DNA of 64,000 bases from Gambelia wislizenii (lineage: Eukaryota; Chordata; Lepidosauria; Squamata; Crotaphytidae): positions 273,133,501 through 273,197,500 of the forward strand of contig JAUMIR010000004.1 in assembly GCA_030847615.1 (NCBI GenBank), given 5' to 3'. The notes under the pieces are model-generated. The model saw only the letters and a program-made list of their open reading frames with translations. It made no database searches and was not told the DNA's origin. Made by a program: the position numbers and the translations under genes. The stretch's first letter is position 1, and every line of letters starts with the position of its first letter. Shown piece after piece: positions 54,664 to 64,000 of the stretch.

Positions 54664-55323
54664 TTGGGCTTCTCTATCTGAGGCAATAAAATGTGGATTG
54701 GTGTGCAGTAACACCAATTCATAGTAGCTTTCATTTGTTTCCATGTTTTTTTTCCCAGGATCTCAGGCATGGGAAGCCATACACATTCATTGTTCAAACG
54801 GGCATGCCTGAGAGGAAGATGGCAGGTGTGAGTGAATTACTCACATTTTTTATTGTCACCAGTTTCTACCACAGAACAGTATTTTGTAAAAAACAAAAAA
54901 CAAAAAAAAAACATAAGGAGCAGACATGCAATCTCCTGCTTAAATAAAGAGGACAAAAAAGAGGCTGTTTTTTTGCCCCCCACACAATTGCTATGGTGAA
55001 AATCCAACATGGTGGTTCTGAGTGCTTGCCTTACTGAGAAGCTCCACCCCCTGTACACGTCTGACCAATCAGCTTTCCACTTCCACTCTTATCAGGGAAG
55101 TGCAGCAAAGCAAATGGGTTGTCCCAATGAGTGGGAATACACATTTCCTTTGAAGTTTTTTTTTTAAGTTGGGAAAAGCAATGAAGGCTTCTGCTGAGTT
55201 TTTGGTGGATTTGTCCCCCCCCCCCTCCTTCTGAATATGGCGAAATGATGTGGGATCCCATTTGGACAAACATATTCTTCTAGAATTCTATGAGGAGTAT
55301 TTTCACTGTATAGACAAGCCCCT
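54664..55323 (-). mobile_element. About 660-bp MITE, copy D, inside the L2 LINE
   Basis: The left end is GGGCTTCTCTATCTGAGGC and the right end CTGTATAGACAAGCCCC. It parallels copy C along most of its length: GTGTGGATTGGTGTGCAG, ATGGCAGGTGTGAGTGAATT, AAAATCCAACATGGTGG, TTTTCACTGTATAGACAAG. No coding capacity. Confidence 0.75.
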
Positions 55324-55960
55324 TGAGACAACAAACAAGGACATGGTGACACATGCCTTAGTTACATCCCACTTGAGTTACTATAATACGCTGTACATGG
55401 AGCATCCTTTGAAAAGTGTTTGGAAATTTCAGCTGGTCCAAAAAGCTGTAGCCAGATAGTAAACTGGGGCTAGCTACAGGAGCACACAATTCCCTTGTTG
55501 CAACAGCTCCACTGGCTGCCTGCCCATTTCCAGACAGAATTCAAAGTGCTGCTGCTGACCTATAAAACCCTATACAAATAAGGTCCAGGTTATTTTAAGG
55601 CTCATACTCTCCCATGTTTTGAGAACTTCTGGGGAGACCCTAGATTCTGTTCCACCATCCTGGCAGGTACATTGGGTGGGAAAACAGGAGAGGACTTTCT
55701 CCATGGCTGCTCCCAAGCTGTGGAGCTCCCCAGAGAGACTAGACTGGCACTCTCCTTACTATCTTTCTGCAAGCAGGTAGAAACCTTTTTATTCTGGCAG
55801 TCTTTGGTGATTTTTTTTTTTAAGGGGAAACAGGCCTTGTATAATGAGTTGGACTTTTATTTGTCATTTGTTGATGTACATTTGTTGCTTTTTGGTTTTA
55901 ATTTGTTTTCAAACTTTATGATGGTTTTTTTTTTCATATGTTGTTAATTTTTAACTATGC
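55324..55960 (+). mobile_element. L2-type LINE, part 2 (C-terminal region)
   Basis: After the interruption the frame reads VTHALVTSHLSYYNTLYMEH then PLKSVWKFQLVQKAVAR, the usual C-terminal block of L2 reverse transcriptase. CAACTGGCTGCC-like text (CTCCACTGGCTGCCTGCCCA) and further frame-broken pieces lead to a T-rich 3' part. It belongs to the same copy as 54425-54663. Confidence 0.8.
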
Positions 55961-56025
55961 TTGTTTTATTTGTTATTATTTATTGTATTCATTTATATCC
56001 TGCCAATCTCCCTCAGGATGGCTAA
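55961..56025 (-). repeat. L2-type LINE 3' end, reversed
   Basis: ATTTATATCCTGCCAATCTC and CTCAGGATGGCTAACAACA are the reverse complement of the common L2 3' end. Confidence 0.5.
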
Positions 56026-56234
56026 CAACATATTTTAAAACAAAACAAATTAAAAAGTATTCAGGTTAATAAAAGTATGAATATAAGAGTTATTTAAAAA
56101 GAGATTAAATAATTTATAAAGTTAAAACATTGAAAATACTAAAATTCATTGAAAGGCTATATAAAAACCTTAAAAACCACACTGCACAGCATTAAAAGCC
56201 CACCCCAATTTTAGGTGCTGTAAGGCACCAAGAA

Positions 56235-56350
56235 AACCCATTGGGTGACCTTGGGCAAGTCACACATTCTCAGCCCTCAGAAAACCCTGTCATGGGGTCG
56301 CTTTAGGGTCACCGTAAGTTGTAAATGACTTGAAGGCACACAACAACTAT
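56235..56350 (+). mobile_element. Sauria SINE, 3' part only
   Basis: CCCATTGGGTGACCTTGGGC, AAGTCACACATTCTCAGCC, GGGTCACCGTAAGTTGTAA and GACTTGAAGGCACACAACAA match the SINE body and tail; the tRNA-like head is missing. Confidence 0.75.
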
Positions 56351-56351
56351 A

Positions 56352-56402
56352 ACAAAGCCGCCTTGAGTCCCAAACTGGGGAAAAGGTGGGATAAAGAAGA
56401 AT
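56352..56402 (+). repeat. L2-type LINE 3' end
   Basis: AAAGCCGCCTTGAGTCCCAA and AAAAGGTGGGATAAAGAAG follow directly on the SINE tail. Confidence 0.5.
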
Positions 56403-56649
56403 TTGAATTACTTTGGCACCCTTCTGGATCAAAACCGCCATGTGCAAAGAGAGTCAAAAAGATTTTCCTTGGTTTTTTTTTCCAGGCTGTGAGGCTGTGT
56501 TCTGGAAGAGTTTACTTCTGATGTTTCGCCTGCATCTGTGGCTGGCATCTTCAGAGAATGGTTGGGTAGGAGTGTGTGTGGAGTTTATATACTTTGAACC
56601 CCTGTTGGAGAGTATATGTAAATTTGTGTATTTGAATGGTTAGTTCCTG

Positions 56650-57170
56650 GAGACAGACTGATCAGCTTTGATGTTGTCTCCTTGTTCACCAGAGTTCCCA
56701 TAATGGACACCATGGCACTCATCCAACAAATATTTCCTGAGGACAACACAGCCTTGTTCAAAAATTGCCTCAACACAAGCTACTTCCAGTGGGATAACGA
56801 ACTCCACGAACAGATAGATGGGGTAGCCATGGGCAGCCCTCTGAGCCCCATGATAGCAAACTTTTACATGGAACATTTTGAAAAGCAAGCCCTGGAAATA
56901 GCACCAAAAAAGTCCACAACATGGTTCTGATATGTGGATGACACTTTCACCATTTGGAGCCACGGAGAAGAAGATTTGGTCTCATTCCTGAACCAAGTGA
57001 ACAGCATCCACCCAAATATCCAATTCATGATGGAAAAAGAAAAGGAAGGAACACTGTCATTCTTGGATGTCCTAGTCATCTGCAAACCAAACCAACGGTT
57101 AGGCCACAAGGTATACAGAAAACCCCCCACACACACACAGATACCTACACAAGAACTCCAGTGATCACCC
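56650..57170 (+). pseudogene. Penelope reverse transcriptase fragment
   Basis: It starts inside the protein at LISFDVVSLFTRVP, so the N-terminal part is missing. GVAMGSPLSPMIANFYMEHF, then the active-site YVDDTFTIW and NIQFMMEKEKEGTLSFLDV follow in the correct order. A TGA at 56928-56930 lies just before YVDD. The reading frame shifts after about 57110, where a CA repeat occurs. The order and spelling of the blocks are those of the Penelope family, not of LINEs. Confidence 0.88.
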
Positions 57171-57198
57171 AGGACAAAAAAGAAGCACAATAAAAACA

Positions 57199-57890
57199 TT
57201 GGTAGACTGCACAAAAAGGATCTGCGAACCCTACTACCTGGAGGACGAACTGAGGCATCTAAACTGGGCCCTACAGGCTAATGGGTACTCCAAATCAGAC
57301 ATCACAAGAGCAGCCAGACCCAGAAAAAACCACAGGAATGAAGAAAAAGAACCACCCAAAGGGAAGGGAATTTTATCATCCATCAAAGGAGTCACAGACA
57401 GAATAGGGGAACTGATGAGGAAACAACCTCCAAACGATCTACAGACCAACCAAGAAAATCCAAGAAATGCTACGCTCAGTAAAGGACAAAAGAGACCCAC
57501 CCTCTCACAGCTGCAGGAGTTTACCACATACCATGCAGCTGTGGACAAGTTTACATAGGGACCACTAAATGCAGTGTGCAAAGACGAATCAAGGAACATG
57601 AGAGACACTGCAGACTGGGCCAGCCAGAAAAATCAGCATTAGCAGAACATATTATAAACCAACCTGGACACAAAATATTATTTAAAAACACCAAAATTCT
57701 GGACCAGGCCAACAACTATCATGTCAGAATGCACAGAGAAGCTATTGAAATCCACAAACACCTGGACAACTTCATCAGGAAAGAAGAAACCCTAAAAATA
57801 AACAAAATCTGTCTCCCAGTTTTGAAAAATAGAATCAAAACTCAACACATGCAAATGAACTCCACCCAGGCACAAGGGGATTTCCAGTAG
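57199..57890 (+). pseudogene. Penelope linker and GIY-YIG endonuclease domain, frame-broken
   Basis: The first piece (57199-57558) has LEDELRHLNWALQANGYS and a basic, Q/N-rich linker. After a frame change near 57530, the frame from 57540 reads CGQVYIGTTKCSVQRRIKEH and LAEHIINQPGHKILF, ending about 57890. VYIG and the later RRIKEH box are the two halves of the GIY-YIG nuclease motif in Penelope elements. Zinc-binding-type C and H residues are visible but the spacing was not checked. Confidence 0.85.
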
Positions 57891-58115
57891 ATAATGGGCC
57901 ATCAACCAACCATTAGCCAAACAGACACTAATCCTCCTTGCATGTCTACACCCAGAAACTAACCATTCAAATACACAAATTTACATATACTCCCCAAGAG
58001 GGGTTCACAGTATATAAACTCCACACACACTCCTACTCAACCATTCTCTGAAGATACTAGCCACAGATGCAGGCGAAACGTCAGAAGTAAACTCTTCTAG
58101 AACACGGCCTCACAG

Positions 58116-60900
58116 CCCAGAAAAAAACCCAAGGAAAATCTATGGATGCTGGCCGTGAAAGCCTTCGACTTCACAGGGTCAAAATGAATATGCCCTCTTG
58201 AAATGCCCCTGTGCAGTTTCAAGAAGGGAAGAGAATTTCCACTGGCAGTGGTGGATTTTTTTGAACCCAGAAAGGGGTGGTGTAAATCCTTCACTTCTCA
58301 TGTATGGTAGTGTACATCCAGATCTGTAATTAACAAACACAGAGGCAGCTGCATGCTACTATATAGCTTGGCTCTTTGTAAAGCATCTACTTCTGTGGGA
58401 TTTAACAGGATTTCTTGGTAATGGAAGAGTTCCATGCAGCTGTCCAGTGTACTAAGATGCACACTGGCCCTGACTGATTCATTTGCCAATGTATTGAGAA
58501 GGAGGCACTTGTACTGAAGCCAAGTGTGTAACCATTTGGCTAGGAGCCTGACACATTTATTTGACTGGCACTAGGAACAATTGGAGTGACCTGCAGTAAC
58601 ACAGTTCATCAAAGTTAAATGTAGGCTATTTTCAAAGGATGTTGCCAACTTAGCACTTAGAAAATGAATAATTGAATGCATAAATTTAACACTTCTGAAT
58701 GGAGCTTTTTAAAAAGAAGCATCATCAATTTTAAAAATATCCTGAATAATGGAAGCAGCTTGTGGTTAGCTGTTCTTAAAACTACAGGGTATTTATCTTT
58801 CAAGGCAGTAGACATTCAGAACAAGTTTTCTGTTACTGAGAAATGCAAGTGATACTAGATATCTATCTTGATGAATAAAATAAGCAGCAGTGCTGGAAGC
58901 ATGCTCAAACCCTTCATCATTTTCACTCTGTGATCTTTCGTACTTACTCGGCCAGCTGTTTTTTGAAGTTTGATTTGAGATTTTGTTGCCACTAAATGCT
59001 CCTGTATGAAGCACAAAAAATGTGTGAGCCACCACCAAATCAGTGTAGCTATTTAATAAGTGTGGGTGCTTTCAAATGAGGGCTCCTAGTTCAGCGAATC
59101 AAAAAGCACTGTATACCTGTTCCACTTTTTCTTCCTTAACAGTTTTTTTTTCTGGTAAGGAAAAAAGATGGAAGAAGCAGCAGGGAAACCCAGCAGGCTT
59201 ACCAATGAAAGATAATGTTGCCTGGACCCCTTTTAAAATTCCATGTAGGGCTTGTAGGCTAGAAGCAGCTGTACCACAGACATGACATATAAGCAAATGC
59301 AGTTGTGATGTTTGGTTTTTACAAAACCAAAACCAAAACCAAACCAATTTAGTATATTATATTAAAATATAATATACTAAAAGGGCAGAAATTAAGTTTT
59401 CCTACATGGAAAATAAAGAGTTATTTAATATGTGACAGTCTGCGTGGTGACTCAGAAATAACTGTACAAAATGTGCTTAGGACTGTTGCTGTATTTTACT
59501 AGAGAGGTAGAAAAATTTAAGGTATTCTAACATCAAGTGATGGGTGGCACAGGATGGAAACTTTGCCTTGAGTATTCCTCATTTTAGCAAATCAGTATGT
59601 TGCTTCCATTCCGCACCCCCCCACACCCCCCATTGGATTGGGGCTAGGATACTAATGGGACATATTTGCAGTGAGAACAGTGGCCAAATGTCCAAGGAAA
59701 ATAGAAAGTTCTTTTTAAAGTTGTCAAGATGACAGTTGCCCTAGTTTACTTCTTTCCTGGAACAAGTATAACGGTTGCTGTGGAACATATGAATAATTGA
59801 TCAAGGATACCTTACATGTTACCTGAAGTGATATTCTGTCACTAGCTGTTTTGTTGTGGCACAGTCCTACTCATACATTTGTGAAGATGATCCTCCAGAG
59901 AGGATGATGGCTTTCGCTTCTGTTTCCTCCACAATCTAAGTGAAAACAACAAAAATCAACATTGCTGTTAAACAAACAAACCAAAACATGGCGCACACCC
60001 TTACACCTGCGTGCTCAGTTGCATGAAGAGATGTTTTCTTGTAAATCTGAATTTGCTGCCTTTGGAAAAGAGTAAACATGAAGGGTTTGCCACACAGTGT
60101 CCAAAGGAAATGAAAACAGAGCTGTATGTATATGCTGCACTGTTATTAACAGAAGGCATTTGTTTTCCTTTTTAAAGCCAACCTCAAAAAATGATGTGAT
60201 TCAGCTGAAGTAGATTTATGGTGCCTTTTCCTCCAGAAGTCAGTACAGCTTGGATGGGCTGTCATGGGAATGGGCTGACTGAGATCCAGCTGTGTTAAAA
60301 TATAAACTTCTGTACCACAAACCCAAAGTAATGACTCTTGGTTTTTGTTTTGTTTTTAGTCAGCGCTTTAGCTCTGATGCATTATAGGGTAAGTTTTAAT
60401 TGACTGCTTTGTTTCCATTAGGAACTTACTGAAACTTTGCTCTAGCAAATTCAGCAAGTAATTGTGATGTTCCAGAAATAAAGTGCTGTTCTTGCTTACT
60501 CTTACGTAAAAGGCCTTCTTTACAAAACATTCTGGGTCTTTCAGGAGCCTGTTATTTCTGATCTCTGTCACTGATATAGAGAAAAAGAACAGGAGGAACT
60601 CTGTGAGTTGGATGGCAGACTTCATAGGCCAGATTGGTCCTTCAGGACAGATAGTCACTCCCCTGCCACGCAAGATTCTTCAAGAATGTCACTAGCTATT
60701 TCTGTTTTATTCTTGTTACCAGGTTGGCAACAGCAGTTACACTTTTCAGACATAAATGAGATTCTTTGGGTTTCTTATATAAAATAGGGAGACTAAGTCA
60801 GTAGTCCTAATGCTCAGTGCATTAATTCTAATGCACTATCCAAGATATAGATTGCATGAGAGGTGGAGGAAGCAGGCGTTTTTCCAAAATCAGTGCCTGC
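58116..60900. other. Intron-like stretch
   Basis: Text at 58150-58180 (GCCGTGAAAGCCTTCGACTT) may still belong to the Penelope-like 3' part. A tandem CCAAAA run is at about 59325-59345. No exon recognised. Confidence 0.4.
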
Positions 60901-60904
60901 TATT

Positions 60905-60985
60905 CCAACACAACTTTATTTATTTTATTTATTAAAATATTTATACCCACCCTGTAGCAGAAGATATCAGGGTGTCATACCATAA
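60905..60985 (-). repeat. LINE 3'-end fragment
   Basis: A TTTATTTATT run followed by ATTTATACCCACCCTGTAGC resembles a reversed L2-type 3' end. Confidence 0.4.
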
Positions 60986-61063
60986 AATCTGTTTAAACAA
61001 TTGAAATTATAATATATTAAGAGATATTTAAATACTCTAAAATATATTTAACAATATGACAAT

Positions 61064-62286
61064 TTAAAGAAAATTCTCTCTCTCTCCTCTCTGGCTTTTC
61101 TTCGCAAACGAAGATTCAGGAAGGACTCATCCCGCGCTTTCTGCAAGCGCGCTGATGACTAAAAAGGCCAATCCGAGATAAACAAGTCCGGTTGCAAAAA
61201 GCACAGCAGAAGGTCTCCTTGGGTGATGTTTTTGGGTTGTGATTCTTTCTGCGTTGTCGTTTCTCTTCAAGACTTGTTCGTCGTGAGTTCTCAAATAAGG
61301 CTGCAGCATTGTGGATAGTGCGTCTCCATGCCTCCCGATGTGAGGCCAGGGCGGACCACTGTTGGTGATCAATTTGGCCAAGCCTGAGATGTTGTTTCAG
61401 GGAGTCTTTGTATCGCTTTTTTGGAGCGCCCCTCTTACGCTGACCCGTGGCGAGTTCACCGTAGAGTAGTATTTTTGGGAGGCGATGGTCCTCCATCCTA
61501 GAAACGTGCCCTGCCCAGCGCAGCTGTGTTCTCAATATCATGGCCTCAATGCTGGTGATCCCTGCTTGCTCAAGGACAGCAACATTCGTCACATAGTCAG
61601 TCCAGTGTATATTTAGGATTGTGCGTAGACAGCGCTGATGAAAGCGCTCGAGGAGTCGTAGGTGGTGGCGATAGGTGACCCATGTTTCAGATCCATAAAG
61701 GAGGATAGACAGTACGATGGCTCTATACACACTGATTTTTGTGCTTTGCCTCAGGTGTTTATTGCTCCAGACTCTTTTGTGAAGTCTTCCAAATGCACTA
61801 TATGCCTTTGCTAATCTGTGATCGATCTCTTTGTCAATCTTGGCATCTGAGGAGATGATGCTTCCCAGGTAGGTGAACTGCTGAACGGACTTGAGCACTG
61901 ATTTGCCGACGGCAATGTGGGGATGGTGGTGTTCGTCCTGTGGTGCAGGCTGGTAAAGAACTTCTGTTTTCTTCAGGTTGACTTCTAGCCCAAACAGCTC
62001 TGCAGCTGTTGCAAAGCAGGATGTTAGGCGCTGCAGAGCTCCTTCTGTGTGGGCAACAAGGGCAGCATCATCGGCGAAGAGCAGCTCACGGACTAGATAG
62101 TTTAGAGTCTTAGTGTGAGCCCTCAGACGGCTTAAGTTAAACAAGCTACCATCAGTACGGTAGCGTATATAGATGCCGTCGTCTTCTTCAAGCTCTGCCA
62201 TAGCCCTTTGGAGCATCATGCTAAAGAAGATTGTAAATAAAGTTGGTGCAAGAACACAACCTTGCTTCACTCCATTAAAGAAAATT
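61064..62286 (-). mobile_element. 5'-truncated LINE with exact 12-bp target duplication
   Basis: TTAAAGAAAATT occurs at 61064-61075 and 62275-62286, flanking the insertion (61076-62274) exactly. On the minus strand the copy begins inside the reverse transcriptase and runs to a GA-rich tail. Its protein frame is open over its whole length. Two other copies of the same 3' end occur at 16756-17080 and 29826-30002. I do not assign it to a clade; its C-terminal zinc-finger-like motif and RT blocks show an APE-type LINE, not BovB, CR1 or L2. Confidence 0.92.
61116..62272 (-). CDS. LINE ORF2 C-terminal part: reverse transcriptase and zinc-finger-like tail
   Basis: A frame of about 385 codons with no stop, limited only by the 5' truncation, so it has no start codon of its own. 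Near the beginning KQGCVLAPTLFTIFFSMML is RT block 4 and LLFADDAALVAHTEGAL the catalytic box. VNLKKTEVLYQP, FTYLGSIISSDAKIDKEIDH and ILLYGSETW are the following thumb-region blocks; then come LERFHQRCLRTILNIHWTDY and LRWAGHVSRMEDHRLPK. The end has CAFCNRTCLSRIGLFSHQRAC-type spacing, a C2H2-like nucleic-acid-binding motif. The absence of decay suggests a young insertion. It cannot make a working protein because the endonuclease and the RT start are missing. Confidence 0.9.
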
Positions 62287-62289
62287 ATA

Positions 62290-63741
62290 ACATACTAAAA
62301 CCACATGCAGGTATGATTTGACAAAATAATTACATCAGTGTGGACAACTGTGGAGGACAAGGGCCCTCCAGGAGAACTTGGAGGGATATATTTTGTTTAC
62401 CACACTTGCTCTTACCAAAAAACTCCACCCTCAGTCACCCCCTATGGAACCTGGGGGCATGATTTGGGACCTCCCTGAGCCTCTAAAGGCATTGGGAGGG
62501 GCAGGACCTTCTTTTGAAAAAAAAATCATTTTGACATCTGGAGGGTTGGGGGGCTTCAAGCATGGTGTAAATGCCATGCACACAAAGCCATGTTTTTACT
62601 TGGCACAGGAGTGAAACCAGCATTTGTGTCAGTCAGGCCTGTAAGGGGAGGGTGCTCCACAGCAAGGGCACTACAGCAGAGAATATATTTTGTGGGTCTT
62701 CAGTGAATCAAAGAAATAGTCATAATAAGAAACAGTATCTGAGACATTTGAGAAAAGGTATAGATTTTCCTAGATCAGGAGTACCATAAACCATCAATGA
62801 CATATGTATCTTTTGCATATCTAGGACCTTAACTGTGCAGTCTTATGTATATTCAAAAGTCCAATTAAGTAAGTGTGCACAAGATTAATATACCCAAAAT
62901 GATAAGAATAATCAGAAGAAACAGCCCCCCCCCATAAAATAACATTTTTTCACAGAGGGAGCTTAGTTGCCTTGCTTCATGAGTAGGTGTGTGTTCCAAA
63001 ATTAGCTTCCATTTGTAGACACCATGCATTTCCCCATGTTCCTTTTTTTAACTTAAGAACCCATTAAAGAAGGAAGGATGGAATATCTATGCAATGCCCT
63101 TTGAAAGACAGCATTAAGAACTGTTCTTCTGGAATCATCCTTGCTCTGTTTTCTTGAGAAAAAATCTCTGGTTTATAATGGGATAGAGATGCATGGATTA
63201 TTATGATGGTCATTGTCTTTTGGGGGGGGGAATGTTAAGACATTGGATTGGATCCAAAGTTCCAACAAAAAGAGCTTTTTGTGTGTTTTTTAATAGAAGA
63301 ATCGATGCTTTGGGTCCAGCCCATTGAAAACTAGAGAAATAAGCCATATTCAGGTTATCTAATGCACCAGACGTGTATAATTGTGTAAGAGAGAGTAGGT
63401 ATAGTGTGCCAGCCCAATAGTCAGCATACAGTTGCAGAGCAAATTTGTGAACTTCCCTGTGTGGTTTCAGATCCTATTTTTCCAGGGTTATGAATAGCAC
63501 AGGGGGCTTCCTGTTGCAGATGTCCAAAGACTAATTTGTTGTTCTTAAATGACATCAGGTTGGTTTCTTGAACTATAGGCCCACTCACCTGGGCACTTGC
63601 CATCCTAAAGTAGGACAAATCAATTACTGTCTGAAGCATTATAAAGGTGTAATGAAGAAAGACTGTGACCAAGGAACATGGTCAGATGTGGTCCCTAGTT
63701 CCCACTAAATTTTAGTACAGTCATTGAATCGGTAGGATTTA
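62290..63741. other. Stretch with no recognised feature
   Basis: No exon or repeat family recognised. A poly-G run is at about 63221-63230. Confidence 0.4.
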
Positions 63742-64000
63742 TGTAAGTGTTCACTTTCTTAGCGTTTGCCATTAGGTCAACTTACGGCAACCTTAGGAAT
63801 GAAAGGCCTCCAAGGCACCCTGTTGTTATTAACAGCCCTGCTCAGGTCCTGCCAAGCCAAGGCTGTGATTTCCGTGATTTAGTCTATCCAGCTGTAATGA
63901 GCACTTCCTTTTTTTCCTTCTACCTTCAGCTTTGCCAAACATTTTCTTTTCTAACAACTCATATCTTCTCACGATATGTTCAGAGTATGATAGCCTCCTT
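63742..64000 (-). mobile_element. BovB (RTE) LINE fragment running off the window
   Basis: Reverse complement of the BovB 3' region: AGGTCAACTTACGGCAACC, AGGAATGAAAGGCCTCCAAG, AACAGCCCTGCTCAGGTC, CTTCTACCTTCAGCTTTGCC and CATATCTTCTCACGATATG. It continues beyond 64000, so its length is unknown. Confidence 0.75.

Larger units (their letters stand above)
56480..58115 (+). mobile_element. Penelope-like element with terminal repeats in opposite orientation
   Basis: The left flank (about 56485-56605: GGCTGTGTTCTGGAAGAG, GCATCTGTGGCTGGCATC, GAATGGTTGGGTAGGAGTG) is the reverse complement of the right flank (about 58005-58115: CACTCCTACTCAACCATTC, GCCACAGATGCAGGC, AACACGGCCTCACAGCC). Between them lies a 5'-truncated Penelope protein, broken by stops and frameshifts. 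Penelope copies often carry an inverted terminal segment at the truncated 5' end, so the layout fits a typical but dead copy. Confidence 0.85.

Noticed and set aside
1..64000. CRISPR array, bacterial operon or phage region
   Set aside because: No regularly spaced direct repeats, no operon-like gene spacing; base composition and repeats are those of a vertebrate nuclear genome.

Overview
The window looks like nuclear DNA of a squamate reptile (a lizard or snake). No bacterial, plasmid or phage gene organisation is visible. The squamate call rests on the repeats: a 5S-rRNA-derived SINE with a BovB-like tail (801-1032), several tRNA-derived Sauria-type SINEs, BovB 3' ends (14105-14352 and 63742-64000), CR1 and L2-type LINEs, a Penelope-like element and a nearly intact DIRS retrotransposon. 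I cannot name the species.

Host gene content is sparse. A GC/CpG-rich island at about 5950-7150 looks like a promoter with a probably non-coding first exon on the + strand, ending at a strong splice donor (6645/6646). A second GC-rich segment (about 22930-23840) carries six CACGTG boxes, four CCAAT boxes, a TATA-like core inside a GC hairpin, a well-placed ATG and another splice donor (23826/23827). It could be an alternative promoter and first exon, or a mobile-element LTR. I see no convincing internal coding exon in the rest, so much of the window is probably intron or intergenic DNA. I could not identify the host gene.

Region by region. 1-600: 3' end of a Ty1/copia element plus its LTR. 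600-5900: 5S-derived and tRNA-derived SINEs, a palindromic MITE and a perfect 18-bp hairpin. 5950-7150: CpG island. 9-22 kb: AT-rich DNA with a short hAT-like element, a BovB end, a 600-bp MITE, a LINE copy with an inverted 5' part and an exact 10-bp target duplication, a pogo-like MITE and a Sauria SINE. 22.9-23.8 kb: the E-box/CCAAT segment. 24.4-26.7 kb: a decayed CR1 LINE on the minus strand. 31.3-32.2 kb: a Sauria SINE split by a second copy of the 600-bp MITE. 40.0-41.7 kb: a long hAT-like element. 44.5-50.9 kb: a DNA-transposon-like element into which a 5.2-kb DIRS element has inserted. 51-56 kb: further MITEs, and an L2 LINE split by another MITE copy. 56.5-58.1 kb: a Penelope-like element with terminal repeats in opposite orientation. 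61.1-62.3 kb: a 5'-truncated LINE with an open 384-codon frame and exact 12-bp target duplications. 63.7-64.0 kb: a BovB end running off the window.

The only parts that read as a near-complete functional system are the DIRS genes: a gag-like ORF, then reverse transcriptase/RNase H with a methyltransferase-like domain, then a tyrosine recombinase, between inverted terminal repeats and an internal complementary region. Each of the gag-like and recombinase frames has one in-frame stop. All element boundaries were read by eye and family names come from motif recognition; no database search was possible.
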